A DNA stretch of 6,446 bases from Gammaproteobacteria bacterium. GTDB lineage: Bacteria > Pseudomonadota > Gammaproteobacteria > UBA9214. The stretch covers positions 1 to 6,446 of the forward strand of contig JAOULY010000119.1 in the NCBI GenBank assembly GCA_029881775.1, given 5' to 3'. Positions within the stretch are counted from its first letter, which is position 1. Every line of letters starts with the position of its first letter. The notes beneath the pieces were generated by a model. The model did not search any database and was not told where the DNA came from. It worked only from the letters and a program-made list of their open reading frames with translations. Shown here piece by piece: positions 5,346 through 6,446 of the stretch. The translations under genes were made by a program, and so were the position numbers.

Positions 5346-6446
5346 TTACTGTGCCTGCTTGTTCACTGCGCTTGACTGTGCACTTTCCAGCCCACTTGTA
5401 TCGTAGGTGGTCATCACCACGTAATAGCCACCCACAGGGATGTTATTAACGGTCGTGGCAGTTGTCGTGCCGTCAGTGATGTCAACGCTGTTCGGATAAT
5501 TACCCGGTGCGCTGCCATAGTAAACGCGGTAACCGTCAATGTCGGCCAGCGAGATAGGTGAACCGTCCGCGCGGGTCGTCGGTGCCGACCAGGACAGGGA
5601 GAAGCTGCCGGTGGAGGCATTCACCTGAATGCTGAAGGCCGGCAGACTGACCGTGTCAGTCCCGTCCGTCACCGAGATCACGATATTGCCGTGACTGCCA
5701 GACTGTGTCGGCGTACCGCTCAGTCGCCCGGTCGACGTATTAAAGCTGGCCCAGGCCGGGCGGCCGCTGATGCTGAAGGTCAGCGCGTCCCCATCGGCAT
5801 CGGCGGCAGTTGGCTGGAAGCTGTAAGCATTGCCGGCAATCACGCTGCTGGCCGGATTGCCATTGATTACAGGCGGCGTATTTACCACCGGCGCCGGATC
5901 GACGCGGACACTGAAGGACGGCAGGCTGACGGTATCCGTACCATCCGTCACCGAAATCACAATACCGTTGTAGTTTCCGGTTTGCGTATCGCCGGGTGTA
6001 CCACTCAACCGACCGGTCGAGTTGTTGAAGCTGGCCCATGCCGGGCGGCCACTGATGCTGAAGGTCAGCGCATTACCATCGTTATCGGTAGCGGTCGGCT
6101 GGAAGTCGTAACTCTCGTTGGCAACCACGCTACCGGACGGTGTGCCACTGATCACAGGCGGGGTATTTACCACCGGTGGCGGTGTCACCTGGATGCTGAA
6201 GGCCGGCAGGCTGACTGTACTGGACCCGTCACTCACCGAGATCACGATATTGCTGTGACTGCCTGACTGTGTCGGCGTGCCGCTTAGCCGGCCGGTCGAC
6301 GTATTGAAGCTGGCCCAGTCGGGTCGGCCACTGATAATGAAGGCCAGTGTATTGCCATCAGCATCGGCGGCGGCCGGCTGGAAGCTGTAACTCTCGTTGA
6401 CGACCACGCTACCGGACGGTGTGCCACTGATCACAGGCGGGGTATT
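5346..6446 (-). CDS. Ig-like-repeat protein with C-terminal FN3-like domain, 5' end outside window
   Basis: The frame is open from the window edge (first codon AAT at 6446) to TAA at 5346, giving 366 residues of the C-terminal part. The GTG at 6434 lies inside a repeat and is not a real start. Three tandem putative-Ig (He_PIG type) repeats of 93, 95 and 87 residues each open with NTPPVI. They carry D-x-DG-(N/D)-x-L-(T/A)-F, SGRPxWASFN and STGRLSGTP motifs and end in VSLPxFS(I/V)(Q/R)V. A fibronectin-III-like domain follows (5621-5349, starting NASTGSFSLSWSAP, with YRVYYGSAPGNYP and a YYVVMTTYDTSGLES strand), and the protein ends in KQAQ. There is no sortase or membrane anchor at the C-terminus, so anchoring or secretion must be encoded upstream. 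Proteins of this build are usually extracellular or surface-located; ligand and function are unknown. The last repeat is about 72% identical over 47 residues to the repeat at the left window edge. Confidence 0.85.
   Translation of the reverse strand, partial: NTPPVISGTPSGSVVVNESYSFQPAAADADGNTLAFIISGRPDWASFNTSTGRLSGTPTQSGSHSNIVISVSDGSSTVSLPAFSIQVTPPPVVNTPPVISGTPSGSVVANESYDFQPTATDNDGNALTFSISGRPAWASFNNSTGRLSGTPGDTQTGNYNGIVISVTDGTDTVSLPSFSVRVDPAPVVNTPPVINGNPASSVIAGNAYSFQPTAADADGDALTFSISGRPAWASFNTSTGRLSGTPTQSGSHGNIVISVTDGTDTVSLPAFSIQVNASTGSFSLSWSAPTTRADGSPISLADIDGYRVYYGSAPGNYPNSVDITDGTTTATTVNNIPVGGYYVVMTTYDTSGLESAQSSAVNKQAQ
5622..5882 (-). repeat. putative-Ig repeat C (87 codons)
   Basis: Last repeat, from NTPPVINGNPAS to PAFSIQV, with the TQSGSHGN loop. 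It lacks the Pro-rich linker of A and B and passes straight into the fibronectin-III-like domain. Confidence 0.8.
5883..6167 (-). repeat. putative-Ig repeat B (95 codons)
   Basis: Second repeat, from NTPPVISGTPSG to DPAPVV. Its first 44 bases are identical to those of repeat A (6124-6167 against 6403-6446). It carries a different loop (GDTQTGNYNG, two residues longer) from repeats A and C. Confidence 0.8.
6168..6446 (-). repeat. putative-Ig repeat A (93 codons)
   Basis: First of three in-frame repeats visible in the Ig-repeat gene, from NTPPVISGTPSG to TPPPVV. It may be complete, because repeat B starts with the same codons 279 bp later. Its long loop is of the TQSGSHSN type, shared with repeat C. 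Confidence 0.8.

Overview
The window looks like chromosomal DNA from a gammaproteobacterium outside the Enterobacteriaceae. It has moderately high GC in the genes and AT-rich intergenic DNA. The strongest taxonomic clue is a three-gene unit in the order histidine kinase, small lipoprotein, sigma54-type response regulator, which is the glrK-qseG-glrR (qseE-qseG-qseF) arrangement known from gammaproteobacteria. No phage, transposase, CRISPR, tRNA or rRNA is visible. Every gene I can support lies on the minus strand, so transcription runs from high to low coordinates.

Layout in transcription order: (1) 6446-5346, the 3' part of a large gene for a surface or secreted protein with tandem putative-Ig (He_PIG type) repeats and a C-terminal fibronectin-III-like domain; its start lies outside the window. 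(2) 5345-5065, a non-coding gap with a perfect 10-bp inverted repeat. (3) 5064-1708, the GlrK-like kinase, QseG-like outer-membrane lipoprotein and GlrR-like regulator. The kinase and lipoprotein genes overlap by 1 bp, and the lipoprotein and regulator genes by 11 bp, so the three form a translationally coupled operon. (4) 1707-1326, an AT-rich gap of 382 bp. (5) 1325-1, the 5' part of a second lipoprotein gene with a lipobox, a beta-rich N-terminal domain, a long Ala-rich helical region and the start of an Ig-like repeat of the same family as the gene at the other end. It runs off the left edge.

The most interesting signal is at 1337-1352 (minus strand): TGGCATTGTCCTTGCA, a near-perfect sigma54 -24/-12 element with correct spacing. 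It lies immediately upstream of the lipoprotein gene and just downstream of a gene for a sigma54 activator. Two imperfect matches to the GlrR site motif as I remember it (TGTC-N10-GACA) lie further upstream in the same gap. This suggests, but does not prove, that the two-component system controls a neighbouring Ig-repeat surface lipoprotein. One difficulty is that the predicted transcription start falls almost on the ATG. A second point of note is that related Ig-like coding DNA flanks the regulatory operon on both sides in direct orientation.
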